Under the pieces are notes generated by a model. It was given only the letters and a program-made list of their open reading frames with translations. It ran no database searches and was not told the DNA's origin. From Bacillus rubiinfantis (lineage in GTDB: Bacteria > Bacillota > Bacilli > Bacillales > Cytobacillaceae), in assembly GCA_000752035.1 (NCBI GenBank), contig CCFE01000010.1, positions 1-64,000 of the forward strand: a stretch of 64,000 nucleotides of DNA. The letters are read 5' to 3'. Position 1 is the first letter of the stretch. Each line of letters opens with the position of its first letter. A program made the translations under genes and the position numbers. Shown here one piece after another: positions 16,681-25,119 of the stretch.

Positions 16681-17493
16681 TTATCTCACCCCAAAAAGAA
16701 CATTGTCTAATTTTCCAATAAGATTATAAAACATCTTTCCGTAGGTTCCGCTGGAGAAAAACCAAGATGTAAAGCATAGGACTATCAAATATGGGATAAA
16801 TGCTTTGTCCTTTGTAGTTACGAAAGCAGTTTTCCTAAAAATCAATTGGAGAAAACGGCTTGTAAGAAGGAATTGGGAATGCGATAACCATATATGCAGA
16901 ACTATAATTGGAATTAACAAAATAGCCAATATTCCCAATAGATACCCAATTACTTTGGTAATTACAATGGCAAGTTCTTTTACCCCTATATCAGACAATA
17001 ACTGTGTTAGCCCCCCATAAGCTTTAACATCAAATCCCCCTAAGTTGTAGAACATTATGTAAGATGCTGTTAAAATCAAAGCCAAGACAAAAATATAATA
17101 CAAATTTAACCCTTTAAGGAGTTTATGTTTAGCAAGATATGAGGTAAATGCAACTACTCCTGATGTAGTTATAATCAATGAACTTAAAATGAAATGAAAA
17201 ATTACTGTTTTGTATTCGATAAATAGCATAGTAATCAGCACAGAAGCAAAAAGGTAGATTCTAAAATCGTCGTTACTACCACGATTGCTCTTCTTTTTCC
17301 TATTGGAACGGGGAGAGCGATTTATATAAACAATTTCCCTTATATGATAAACCTGGTGTCGGAATGTTTGTGGATGGATTTTGGTTGGGTTTTCCTTTTG
17401 GAATAAAGCAGTTAAGTAACCTAATAATAGACCAACTTTAACATCCACAACTATTCCAACCCAATTGCTATGGAGGTATTCAATAAACACCAT
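16681..17493 (-). CDS. Hypothetical multi-pass membrane protein
   Basis: A 270-residue protein with an N-terminal region that includes one hydrophobic segment and a very basic stretch (around residue 65-70, RSNRKKKSNR). About five transmembrane helices follow. No family motif is recognised. The ATG follows GGGGAA. It converges on the amidase remnant and is separate from the 17.6-kb gene, which has its own terminator. Confidence 0.65.
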   Translation of the reverse strand: MVFIEYLHSNWVGIVVDVKVGLLLGYLTALFQKENPTKIHPQTFRHQVYHIREIVYINRSPRSNRKKKSNRGSNDDFRIYLFASVLITMLFIEYKTVIFHFILSSLIITTSGVVAFTSYLAKHKLLKGLNLYYIFVLALILTASYIMFYNLGGFDVKAYGGLTQLLSDIGVKELAIVITKVIGYLLGILAILLIPIIVLHIWLSHSQFLLTSRFLQLIFRKTAFVTTKDKAFIPYLIVLCFTSWFFSSGTYGKMFYNLIGKLDNVLFGVR

Positions 17494-17540
17494 ATCTAGA
17501 TGTTCCCCTTTATTGTATTTTGTTATTTTGTATATATTTT

Positions 17541-17571
17541 AAAAAGTCCCCTCCTAAATGGAGGGGATTCT
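17541..17571 (-). terminator. Terminator after the 235-residue hypothetical gene
   Basis: Reverse strand: AATCCCCTCC ATTTA GGAGGGGACT followed by TTTTT, 12 nt past the stop codon. Confidence 0.85.
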
Positions 17572-17583
17572 CACAACCACCTA

Positions 17584-18273
17584 TTAACCCTGATACTGAT
17601 AACGAACTTTGAACAGTGGGTCATTCTGCCATACCCATCCAATGACTCTTCTTAATCCCAAGTCGCTGTCGATGGTCTTGCCGACTACTTGCCCAGTTGG
17701 GTTTCCTTCTGCATCAGGAATATATCCTTCTGCTTCTAATACAGCACATCTGAACTGTTCGCCGCCACCTGGTAATTGAATATTCGCTATGACTTGTCCT
17801 CTCCCGACCACATTGAAGGATGGCATTGGAGCCCAAAGAGAAAGCTCGAATGTTCTTTCCTCGTTCGGGTAAAGAGCCAAGTCATATTCGAATGTTAAAA
17901 CCTTTGTTCCAGCCTTATAAACAACTGCTGATAAAATAGTCGTCGATTTAAGTAGCTGATACATTTCCTCAAGCTTTACAGCGTCCCCTTGTTGTAGGGC
18001 ATCCTTAAACTTGTCCAGCTCGTCTTGAATATCCTTGAACCGCTGCCCCGCAAAGTTAGTGATATTTCCGTCTGGAAAAATGGTGCGAGTGTCAAGTGGC
18101 TTGTCCTTGACAGGAATATAAAAGGTTTCATCCTGTTGCAATGGTGATTCAAGACCGATTTCGTGAAGTACTTTCACTCGGTCATATTCTTCACCGTATT
18201 TAGAACTTGAAAGAACTGTAGCGTTAAGTGAAACCCAAGCAACATTAATTTTTTCTTGATTTACAGTAATCAT
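17584..18273 (-). CDS. Hypothetical protein, beta-rich
   Basis: About 229 residues, soluble, with a helical segment near residues 75-110 flanked by beta-rich parts. The C-terminal half contains short strand-like stretches and SLWAPMPSF. No family is recognised. The ATG at 18,273 is chosen because AGGAGA lies 5-6 nt upstream; the frame is open 18 nt further. It is a single-gene unit with its own terminator and is divergent from the small-RNA promoter at 18,323. Confidence 0.7.
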   Translation of the reverse strand: MITVNQEKINVAWVSLNATVLSSSKYGEEYDRVKVLHEIGLESPLQQDETFYIPVKDKPLDTRTIFPDGNITNFAGQRFKDIQDELDKFKDALQQGDAVKLEEMYQLLKSTTILSAVVYKAGTKVLTFEYDLALYPNEERTFELSLWAPMPSFNVVGRGQVIANIQLPGGGEQFRCAVLEAEGYIPDAEGNPTGQVVGKTIDSDLGLRRVIGWVWQNDPLFKVRYQYQG

Positions 18274-18322
18274 AAAATCTCTCCTATTCATATGAAGGTA
18301 ATGGTAGATAGAAGAGATAATC

Positions 18323-18351
18323 TTTACAAATACATCAAAACATACTATAAT
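18323..18351 (+). promoter_or_regulatory. Strong promoter for a small transcript
   Basis: -35 TTTACA (18,323-18,328), 17-nt spacer, -10 TATAAT (18,346-18,351). The only thing downstream before a terminator is about 140 nt of DNA with no well-started gene. Confidence 0.7.
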
Positions 18352-18357
18352 AAGATA

Positions 18358-18495
18358 AGTTTTGGAGTATTTAAAGATAATCCTTTCATTCGGGACGGCA
18401 ATCCTTGAAAAGTTCTTCTATCTTAGCTCTAATGACTTCGACAACTTAAGACTTTTAACTGAGACAAGGGTACTGCAATACTCTTGTCTCTTTTT
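18358..18495 (+). ncRNA. Candidate small RNA of about 138 nt
   Basis: It is bounded by the promoter at 18,323-18,351 and an intrinsic terminator at 18,461-18,495 (GAGACAAGGGTA with an imperfectly complementary TACTCTTGTCTC, then TTTTT). The reading frame through it begins with TTG at the predicted start and has no ribosome site, so a non-coding transcript is the simplest reading. A leaderless short peptide cannot be excluded. Confidence 0.5.
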
Positions 18496-18596
18496 ATGCT
18501 TTCAAGGTCAATCGCCCCCTTTGTTTTCTACAAAATTTAGTATAACCAGTTTTTTCGGAAATGACAATACTTTTTCAAACAAAAAGATCACATAAA

Positions 18597-18647
18597 ATGT
18601 TTACAAAGTAAACATTCATTGAAATAGCTTATGATAATAATGTTTAC
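18597..18647. promoter_or_regulatory. Operator-like sites upstream of the HTH repressor
   Basis: A perfect inverted repeat ATGTTTAC-AAA-GTAAACAT at 18,597-18,615 and a third half-site ATGTTTAC at 18,640-18,647. They lie 40-90 nt upstream of the promoter of the XRE-family gene, as expected for autoregulatory repressor sites. Confidence 0.5.
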
Positions 18648-18685
18648 CATAAAAACAAAAATTGGGCTATTTCTGTTAATTATTA

Positions 18686-18714
18686 TTGACTGTGCATTCT
18701 TTTAACGTGATACT
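18686..18714 (+). promoter_or_regulatory. Promoter of the HTH / ImmA-like operon
   Basis: -35 TTGACT (18,686-18,691), 17-nt spacer, -10 GATACT (18,709-18,714), 30 nt upstream of the HTH gene start. Confidence 0.6.
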
Positions 18715-18745
18715 GAACATAAAGAAATAGAGAAAAGGTGATGAT

Positions 18746-19111
18746 ATGGAGGAAATCTTATTTATTGAAATTGGTAGTCTTATCAAAAAGGCAAGAAAGC
18801 TTAAAGGATTGACACAGGAAGAGCTTAGTAAAGCTATAGATTTATCAAGAGCATCTATCGCTAATATAGAACGTGGGAATCAAAAAATATCTATATATAC
18901 CCTTTATCAAATTGCTGAAGTTTTAAAAGTATCTCCCCAATCTCTCCTTCCAGAACCAGAAGTTCTTAAAAAGCCTCAAACAGATTTGTATGTAAATATT
19001 GATACTTTAAGAAATCAATTATCAAATGAAGAGATTGAATGGGTTAACAAAATAACCAAAAAAACAGAAATGAAAGAAGGGATGGTAAATGCAGACGACA
19101 AAGAAGATTGA
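18746..19111 (+). CDS. XRE-family HTH transcriptional regulator
   Basis: A 121-residue protein with an N-terminal lambda-repressor-like HTH (about residues 8-63: IKKARKLKGLTQEELSKAI, SRASIANIERG). The C-terminus is acidic. It overlaps the downstream metallopeptidase gene by 23 nt, the arrangement of ImmR/ImmA of ICEBs1 and phage relatives, where the protease cleaves the repressor. It is likely the master repressor of the island or of part of it. The start follows AAAGGTGATGAT. Confidence 0.92.
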   Translation: MEEILFIEIGSLIKKARKLKGLTQEELSKAIDLSRASIANIERGNQKISIYTLYQIAEVLKVSPQSLLPEPEVLKKPQTDLYVNIDTLRNQLSNEEIEWVNKITKKTEMKEGMVNADDKED

Positions 19112-19628
19112 ACAAAAGGCAAACGAACTTCTTAAAATGTTTGAAATAGATGAAATACCAATTCCAGTATATGAAATTGCTAATAACTTAGGTATTATCG
19201 TTCAAGAGGAAGAGCTAGAAGGAGAAATGTCAGGAATTTTACTTAGAGATATCGACAAAACAATAATTGGGGTAAATTCAAAACACTATCCAAATCGAAA
19301 GAGATTTACAATTGCTCACGAACTTGGTCATTTTGTAATGCACAAAGGGAACCCAGTTCATATAGATAGAACTTTTAGAGTCAATTTCCGAGACAAAAAT
19401 TCTTCTCTTGCTAACAATATTGATGAAATTGAAGCAAATGCATTCGCAGCTGCTTTATTAATGCCTGAAAAGAAAATTAAACAAGTGGTTAACAAAAAGT
19501 TAAAACAAGGAATTGATATAGAAGAAAGTGATGAATTAGCAAGTATTGCAGATATGTTTAAGGTGAGTAAACAATCACTTTTAATTAGGCTTTTTAAATT
19601 GGGGCTTATTGAGGATTTAGGAATTTAA
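19089..19628 (+). CDS. ImmA/IrrE family metallo-endopeptidase
   Basis: A 179-residue protein with the zinc-protease motif HELGH (about residue 76-80) and a downstream Glu in DEIEANAFAAALLMP, the signature of the ImmA/IrrE (DUF955) family. These proteases cut the cognate XRE repressor to induce mobile elements. The start codon lies inside the 3' end of the repressor gene, indicating translational coupling. Confidence 0.94.
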   Translation: MQTTKKIEQKANELLKMFEIDEIPIPVYEIANNLGIIVQEEELEGEMSGILLRDIDKTIIGVNSKHYPNRKRFTIAHELGHFVMHKGNPVHIDRTFRVNFRDKNSSLANNIDEIEANAFAAALLMPEKKIKQVVNKKLKQGIDIEESDELASIADMFKVSKQSLLIRLFKLGLIEDLGI

Positions 19629-20162
19629 GAATAAACAAAAGGGTTTTTTCCTTTTTTAAAATTAATCGAAAAACAATTCAATATTAAAGGAATGTTAACT
19701 CTAATAAGTAATATTTACACTCCAACTTAAAGTAAGAATTCAATTCGAAATTTAAAAATAATAATTCAAAATTTCTTAGAAATCTTTGAGTAGGCTATCA
19801 TGCTTACTCTTTTTCATTTTAGAATATACTTAGCGATTTAAACCTTAGAGGCTAAACATTTAAAAATTAAATCCGAAAAATTAGTATCAGAATATTATTA
19901 AATTCAAAGCCATTGAAAGAGGAAAACTATGTCCATTATAAAAATTTAAAATCCTACTATCGGCAATTTTATACCCCTTTAGTTTTCAACCTACTTTTTG
20001 TAAGGAAGCCAATAAAAAAATCAAAAGCCTAAGTCTATATCGCTTAATGATATGGGCTTTTTTATTTCTTACACCTTGAATAATATATGTAATAAGTAAG
20101 CCTACTTTTCGAATGTTTTCCTTATAAAATATTACACAGGCGAATCATAGAGATTAGCGGCA
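19629..20162. other. Intergenic; two hairpin terminators only
   Basis: AT-rich, no supported gene. A hairpin at 19,788-19,815 (GAGTA...TACTC then TTTTT) and one near 20,026-20,063 (AAAGCC...GGGCTTTTTT) can terminate rightward transcription from the ImmA operon. Confidence 0.5.
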
Positions 20163-20192
20163 GAAAAACACGCCACGGAAGTGTGACGTGTC
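20163..20192 (-). terminator. End terminator of operon 1
   Basis: Reverse strand: ACACGTCAC ACTTCC GTGGCGTGT followed by TTTT. A close relative of this hairpin ends operon 2 at about 31,097-31,132. Confidence 0.85.
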
Positions 20193-20197
20193 TCTGA

Positions 20198-21601
20198 TCA
20201 AATTTCAAAGGCTTCAAAAGCCCCCTCATCCTCAAAGTTTCGAATGTTTACTACCTTATCGGAAAAAGATTCGACAGAAGTTCGAGGGCTGCCAATCACA
20301 AGCGATAGTACATTGAATTTCTTTTCCTTTTTAGCTTTGTTAAATTTCCCTAGGAAACTATCACTTACGTTTGCTTCGCCATCTGTGATAAATACCACAT
20401 CGGCTTTTTCAAAACGGCTCTTGTTGATTGTCGTCAACGCCTGCTTCAGCGGTCTCTCGAAGTTAGTACCGCCACCAAGAAATTCCGCAGCGAGGGCAAC
20501 CATGTCATCAATGGTGATTTTTCCTTTGGGATATTCTTTTATTTTGGTTTGTACCGAAAAACGAATCAAACAGAAATCACGTTTCTGCCGTTTTGCAATT
20601 GACATCAAAGCAAGCGCAAAGCCTTTCGACTGCATATCAAGATGATCCATGCTCCCTGACTGATCCAGACAAAGAATGATTGGCCCCTTTCCTAGCGCTT
20701 CATTGCCTTTTTGTTCGTATTGAAGTGTTTCCCCCTCAACGAACCGCCGCATGAAATCCAATTTCGTTTTTGGATTCATGTACATGCCGAGTTCCACAGG
20801 TAGCAACCGTTCCACGCTGTTTCCTAACGTCACACCGCTTCTGTCAATGGATTCGGTGTGCTTCGATTTCTGCTTCTTTCGGGCAATCATTTTCATCCGT
20901 CCCGCCCATTCCGAAACCTTCTTAACTCTCATATCATTCGACAAGGTTTCGACAAGTTTGATCTGATCACGTAAGGGAACCTTTTTGAGTTCGGCATCCT
21001 GATTTCCCGTACTCGCGCCACCTAACAACGACTTTACACTGTTTTTAATGTTGTTGGTCTGTTGCATCGCTTTTGCCATCGCCTGACCGAAGGAACGGCC
21101 ATTAGTAGTAAATGCACCTTGCAAGTGCTGATTCAATTCAGAAAAGGCTTGATTAATATTCTCATCATACTTGCCATTATGATTGTCCTGCTGCATCTTT
21201 TGGATTTCTTCCATCAGTTTCTGCATTTCCTCATTTTGTTGCTTCTGTTCCTTGATCCATTCGTGGGTTTCCTCCCCGAATTTCACCGTGCCGACAGCGG
21301 CAATCAAATCATCCAATTTGGTATGAATGCGATGATCCTCGAAGTTTTCATCGTTCATAATCCGTTCCATGATGGTTTTGTTTTGCAACAATTTTTCAGG
21401 AACTTCCTCCTTCAAAACAGGATTCATTTTATACAGGCCTGCCCAGATGTCACCTAGCAGCTGCTTGAACCCTGGCATGTCCGCTTTTTCAGCAAGTTGC
21501 TGCATCCCTTTCGACATATCGTATAAGGAATTGAAACGTCTTTTGTCGAAGGAATCCGTGTTCAAAACTGATTCATCTTTATAGCGACTGAACTTAATCA
21601 A
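20198..21601 (-). CDS. vWA domain protein, ViaA-like
   Basis: About 467 residues. The N-terminal half is helical, with a coiled-coil around residues 120-145 (EQKQQNEEMQKLMEEI). The C-terminal von Willebrand A domain has the MIDAS motif DQSGSMD (about residue 316) and FITDGEAN. Partnered with a MoxR-type ATPase in the same operon, it is the adaptor half of a RavA-ViaA-like chaperone pair. Such pairs also form the core of MoxR-vWA ternary systems in mobile DNA. The likely start is TTG at 21,601 behind GGGGAG. Confidence 0.9.
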   Translation of the reverse strand: MIKFSRYKDESVLNTDSFDKRRFNSLYDMSKGMQQLAEKADMPGFKQLLGDIWAGLYKMNPVLKEEVPEKLLQNKTIMERIMNDENFEDHRIHTKLDDLIAAVGTVKFGEETHEWIKEQKQQNEEMQKLMEEIQKMQQDNHNGKYDENINQAFSELNQHLQGAFTTNGRSFGQAMAKAMQQTNNIKNSVKSLLGGASTGNQDAELKKVPLRDQIKLVETLSNDMRVKKVSEWAGRMKMIARKKQKSKHTESIDRSGVTLGNSVERLLPVELGMYMNPKTKLDFMRRFVEGETLQYEQKGNEALGKGPIILCLDQSGSMDHLDMQSKGFALALMSIAKRQKRDFCLIRFSVQTKIKEYPKGKITIDDMVALAAEFLGGGTNFERPLKQALTTINKSRFEKADVVFITDGEANVSDSFLGKFNKAKKEKKFNVLSLVIGSPRTSVESFSDKVVNIRNFEDEGAFEAFEI

Positions 21602-21636
21602 AGAAATCACTCCCCATTTTATTAATCTGGCATATA

Positions 21637-21662
21637 GAAAAAAAGAGGGGAATCCCCTCTCA
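21637..21662 (-). terminator. Intra-operon terminator before the vWA gene
   Basis: Reverse strand: GAGAGGGGATTCCCCTCTTTTTTTCT, a canonical terminator between the MoxR and vWA genes, whose products normally act together. Confidence 0.8.
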
Positions 21663-21676
21663 CATTTACGGTAAAA

Positions 21677-22798
21677 TTAGTTAATCGGATCAAGAACACT
21701 ACCGGCTATTTCCTTATGGATAACCGTAACACGGTTTATGGCTTCCTGAATCTGCACATCCCGGCTAGGATTCTTCCCTTTTAAGTTTGAAAGTTCGCTT
21801 AACAACACTTTGACTTTCTTCACAGCTTCTAGACTTGACTCGGTAGAAGGTGCCTGTTTCAGGTTCACCAAAATTTCCTTCGCCTCCTGATTGGCATTTT
21901 CAATCGCCCGCAGCACGGTATCTTGTGCAAGCGCGCGGACGATTTTGGATGTCAATTCTTTCTGATCCGGCGACTCCCAAAGCGCGTTTTCAAGAAACAC
22001 GATGTCGTCAACAATGACGTGCTGCCTTTGCGCAATCAACGCCTTCGCCTTTAGGATGGCCAACGATTGTTTGAACCTTCTATCGGAAGGACGGATGCCT
22101 TCATCTTTCAGATGGTATCGGATTTCCGCCAATTTCTCATAAACTTCATCCTGTACACTCACCATTTCCGTGAAGAATTGAAGATCAACCAATTCCGCCA
22201 TAGTAAAGGCTGGCAACGATTGGTGTTGTCCCTGCCCTTTCATCATGGATATGAAATTGTTGTCATCCCCGATATAGTCCACTTCAAAACGAAGTAGGAA
22301 CCGGTCGAACAACGCCTCCAAGCCCTCGCCTTCTTCAGGATATTCATTGCTAGAGCCAATCACGGACATCAGCGGCACTTTGACCGGGTGACCGTTGTTA
22401 TAAAAGACCCGTTCATTTATCAGAGTCAGCAAGCTGTTCAGAATGGCGCTGTTTGATTTGAAGATTTCATCAAGGAATGCAATATGCGCTTCTGGCATCT
22501 TGTTAGCGGTGTTCCGCTTGTATACTCCATTCTCCAAATCTTTCAGGCTCAATGCACCGAACAATTCCTCGGGTGTGCTGAACCGGGTAAGCAGCCACTG
22601 AAAATAGCCCATTCCCTGTATGATTTTCGCCAAGTCAGCGGACAATGCCGACTTTGCCGTACCGGGCGAACCAATCATCAGCATGTGTTGCTTTGAAAGA
22701 AGGGCAACCAGAATGGCTTCGATCTCCTTTTCCCTTTCGAAGTATTTCGCGTTGAGTGCATTTTTTATATCCATCAATTTTGAGAAATTGTTTGTCAT
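21677..22798 (-). CDS. MoxR-family AAA+ ATPase, RavA-like
   Basis: A 373-residue AAA+ ATPase of the MoxR branch: Walker A GSPGTAKSAL (about residue 38), Walker B IAFLDEIFK (about 108), sensor GSSNEYP (about 145). A C-terminal lid and helical extension follow. RavA-type ATPases remodel protein complexes with a vWA partner, encoded immediately downstream. The ATG follows GAGGATTATT. It is in operon 1 with DUF6744 and an Spx-like gene, a setting seen in mobile elements. Confidence 0.93.
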   Translation of the reverse strand: MTNNFSKLMDIKNALNAKYFEREKEIEAILVALLSKQHMLMIGSPGTAKSALSADLAKIIQGMGYFQWLLTRFSTPEELFGALSLKDLENGVYKRNTANKMPEAHIAFLDEIFKSNSAILNSLLTLINERVFYNNGHPVKVPLMSVIGSSNEYPEEGEGLEALFDRFLLRFEVDYIGDDNNFISMMKGQGQHQSLPAFTMAELVDLQFFTEMVSVQDEVYEKLAEIRYHLKDEGIRPSDRRFKQSLAILKAKALIAQRQHVIVDDIVFLENALWESPDQKELTSKIVRALAQDTVLRAIENANQEAKEILVNLKQAPSTESSLEAVKKVKVLLSELSNLKGKNPSRDVQIQEAINRVTVIHKEIAGSVLDPIN

Positions 22799-22831
22799 TT
22801 TTAATAATCCTCATTTCAATTATATTTTTAA

Positions 22832-22868
22832 AAAGTAAAAGGAAGCGTTGCGCAAGAACACTTCCTTT
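22832..22868 (-). terminator. Intra-operon terminator before the MoxR gene
   Basis: Reverse strand: GGAAGTGTTCTTGCGCAACGCTTCC followed by TTTTACTTTTT. Confidence 0.75.
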
Positions 22869-22872
22869 TTAG

Positions 22873-23187
22873 TCAAATCCCTTTATTTCTTTTTAGTTCG
22901 GCCAAATCTTGCAATGCCAAGGATTGCTTCTTTGAATACCCAAAGAGTTCGTCCTGGATCATTGACACTTTTTCCACCGCGAACATAATTCTCGTCATCG
23001 CAACCAGTTCGGAGGTCTGTTTGAGTTCGATATATTTTTTCATCAGTTCTAATTCGCGTTCTTTCAGATCATTCGCCCGTCTTGTTTCTTCCACCAATGC
23101 ATCTAGACTTGAAACAAACTTCGGAAAGTCTCCTTCGTAGAATTTTCTTCCTCGTAACGTCTGGTGAAATTGAGGTCCGTTTGACAT
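22873..23187 (-). CDS. Small helical hypothetical protein
   Basis: About 104 residues, likely all-helical with a heptad-like charged segment (residues about 35-80, RRANDLKERELELMKKYIE). No catalytic motif. The start at 23,187 has AAGGATGGG upstream. It sits between the Spx-like and MoxR genes in operon 1 and may be an accessory subunit of that system. No family recognised. Confidence 0.65.
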   Translation of the reverse strand: MSNGPQFHQTLRGRKFYEGDFPKFVSSLDALVEETRRANDLKERELELMKKYIELKQTSELVAMTRIMFAVEKVSMIQDELFGYSKKQSLALQDLAELKRNKGI

Positions 23188-23212
23188 ACTACCCATCCTT
23201 CATGTTTTATTT

Positions 23213-23638
23213 TCAACTTACTAATCCACGCGGAACACAACCTTGCAGCAGGCTCCGATAAGCTTCCTGTTTCCGCGTTTTTGACTTCAGCACCGACATT
23301 TCATCCTCGTTGTAGCCGACGATGGTTGTATGCTTCCCGACAAGGATCGGGGTCCGCAATACGGTCGGGTGTTGCCTGAACAGTTCAAGCAAGCCGCTGA
23401 TCGTCAGCTCATCGAACTCCAAACCCTGATCTTTCAGTTCCCGGTACGCCTTTGAACGTGTCGCAAGAATCTCATCCACTCCCCTCGTCGTATACCGCAG
23501 AATTACTTGAAGTTGCTCCAAAGTGAGGGGCTTTCCCGGAAGGTAGTGTTCCTTACAGGCAATCCCATTGGTTCTTAGATACTTTTGGACCCTCCGTACA
23601 TACGGGGTGATCTCCAAGTAGTACATTCTCGTTTCCAT
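23213..23638 (-). CDS. Spx/ArsC-family protein lacking the CxxC redox motif
   Basis: About 141 residues with clear Spx/ArsC-fold similarity: PLTLEQLQVILRYTTRGVDEI, a counterpart of the Spx segment that contains the RNA-polymerase-contacting Gly (here Gly-53), ELFRQHPTVLRTPILV and GYNEDEM. The N-terminal CxxC of Spx is replaced (ITPYVRRVQ), so the thiol switch is missing. It could bind the alpha subunit C-terminal domain constitutively or act in an unrelated way. The start follows AAGGAG. It is part of operon 1. Confidence 0.8.
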   Translation of the reverse strand: METRMYYLEITPYVRRVQKYLRTNGIACKEHYLPGKPLTLEQLQVILRYTTRGVDEILATRSKAYRELKDQGLEFDELTISGLLELFRQHPTVLRTPILVGKHTTIVGYNEDEMSVLKSKTRKQEAYRSLLQGCVPRGLVS

Positions 23639-23676
23639 TTCATTCAACTCCTTCATAAGGGATTTTTAAAAAGGAA

Positions 23677-24573
23677 TCATTCTATGTTTTCGATCAGCTT
23701 CGTCACTTCCGATTTAATTAAGAGAATTCTTTCCCCGAAATGATCGGCCTCGTTCTGAACAATGTTTTTATAGTTGCGATAATCCTTTATGACGGCATTT
23801 GCCTGAATTACCAATTCTTTTACTTGGGACTTCCGTAGGTGTTCACTGGATCGGCATTCAAGTAGAATGTTCTCCAAGTGCTCGCTTAGCTTCTTGTTCA
23901 CCATCTGCTGATTATCATAGGTGTTGACGATTGGCACTTTGAACCCTTCACTGTTTTCAAGGGCGGACGTGAACCGTACCAATTTGTTTAACCCTTCCGT
24001 ATGGGAATCGGGGATGAAATACACACCGCCATTTGGACGCACAGGCGTCGGGGCAAGTGATTGAAGAATTTTTCCGACCATGACGCGCAACTGTTGGGCG
24101 GAATAATAGTCCTTGTACACCTTGAATCTCTTTTCGGCTTCCTCGCACAATTCCTTTGCCAGGTCGTTTGACGTGACGAATATCAGCGAATCGTCCTTCT
24201 TGTTCAGGGTGATGATGCCCGCTTGACTGTCGTAATTCAGACGTTTCCCTGTCTGGTCCACTGTCTCCACGACGATGTTCCGTTGTATCTGTTCCTTATC
24301 GGCAAACACCTCCCGAATCAGGTAATTTTCAAATACATTAGCTGTCGCAGTAGACTTTTTTGCTTCAATCTCTTTGGTTGCCCGTCTGAACGCATCACTA
24401 GGACGTATCGGGTTGGGCATCCAACTCTCCTCTAGGCCGGCTTGTGTGAGTGTAGTCAGCAAATCCCCCCGTTTGACGAGCTGCTTGCCGACGGAGAACC
24501 ACATCAGATGACCAAGAATTTCTTCCTCTCCAATGTTTTGAACCGCAGTCACGTTTTCTAGATCGAGTGACAT
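23677..24573 (-). CDS. DUF6744 family protein
   Basis: About 298 residues, soluble. It has the segments EEILGHLMWFSVGKQLVKR near the N-terminus and WMPNPIRPSDAFRRATKE, which I associate with the DUF6744 family found beside MoxR/vWA genes in Firmicute phages and elements. It is mixed alpha/beta in the middle (YFIPDSH) with a helical C-terminus. The biochemical role is unknown. The ATG at 24,573 has GGATGG upstream. It precedes the Spx-like gene by 38 nt. Confidence 0.7.
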   Translation of the reverse strand: MSLDLENVTAVQNIGEEEILGHLMWFSVGKQLVKRGDLLTTLTQAGLEESWMPNPIRPSDAFRRATKEIEAKKSTATANVFENYLIREVFADKEQIQRNIVVETVDQTGKRLNYDSQAGIITLNKKDDSLIFVTSNDLAKELCEEAEKRFKVYKDYYSAQQLRVMVGKILQSLAPTPVRPNGGVYFIPDSHTEGLNKLVRFTSALENSEGFKVPIVNTYDNQQMVNKKLSEHLENILLECRSSEHLRKSQVKELVIQANAVIKDYRNYKNIVQNEADHFGERILLIKSEVTKLIENIE

Positions 24574-24607
24574 ACCATTCCATCCTTTCAATTGATATTT
24601 TTAAAAA

Positions 24608-24657
24608 CAAAAAAAGTATCCAAACAGTGTTAAGCCGTTGAAACACATTTTGATACC
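24608..24657 (-). terminator. Intra-operon terminator before DUF6744
   Basis: Reverse strand: GGTATC...TGTGTT, loop, AACAC...GGATAC, followed by TTTTTTT. Confidence 0.75.
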
Positions 24658-24685
24658 AAACCTATTTATCTTTCAATAGAAAGCG

Positions 24686-25087
24686 TCACATCTTTAGTAG
24701 GCCCTCAAAGTCGAGATCTTTCGGAAGAGGCTGCCCTGTGCGAAGGGATTTCAAAATCTCGAACCGGACAAGTTCCTTCAAATAGATGGAAACGTCCATG
24801 TCGTCATATTCCGCATTGCAACTCTTGCAGACATTCAGCGGATAGTTGACAATCTCGATTATCTGTTCCTTTCCATTTATCATCTCGGTGTATTGTTTCG
24901 GCTTTTTACGGGTGACAACCGTTTTCTCATCGCAATAGGAACACACCAATGTAGGGATAGTTCCCTGCATCTCGTCGATGGACCGTTTTACCAATTCATC
25001 AACCGAAAGATCGTTCAGGCTCGCTTTAAGTTTCGTGATTGTTTTTTCTCGTTCGTCCAACTGCGCCACCAAATATTTTTCAGTCAT
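24686..25087 (-). CDS. Zinc-ribbon protein (YgiT/MqsA-like zinc finger)
   Basis: About 133 residues with two CxxC knuckles, CSYCDEK and CKSCNAEY, roughly 38 residues apart, forming one zinc ribbon. The C-terminal segment is helical. The pattern resembles the YgiT-type zinc-binding domain of MqsA antitoxins, though no HTH is evident. The start at 25,087 is chosen for AAGGAGAAGG just upstream. It follows a DUF4258 gene by 32 nt; DUF4258 and YgiT-type genes often pair as toxin-antitoxin-like modules. Confidence 0.75.
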   Translation of the reverse strand: MTEKYLVAQLDEREKTITKLKASLNDLSVDELVKRSIDEMQGTIPTLVCSYCDEKTVVTRKKPKQYTEMINGKEQIIEIVNYPLNVCKSCNAEYDDMDVSIYLKELVRFEILKSLRTGQPLPKDLDFEGLLKM

Positions 25088-25119
25088 AAAAACCTTCTCC
25101 TTTTGTGTTTTTCTTTCCA

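Noticed and set aside
18362..18595. A 77-codon frame over the small RNA
   Set aside because: It starts at the predicted transcription start without a ribosome site and runs through the terminator, so it cannot be the main product.
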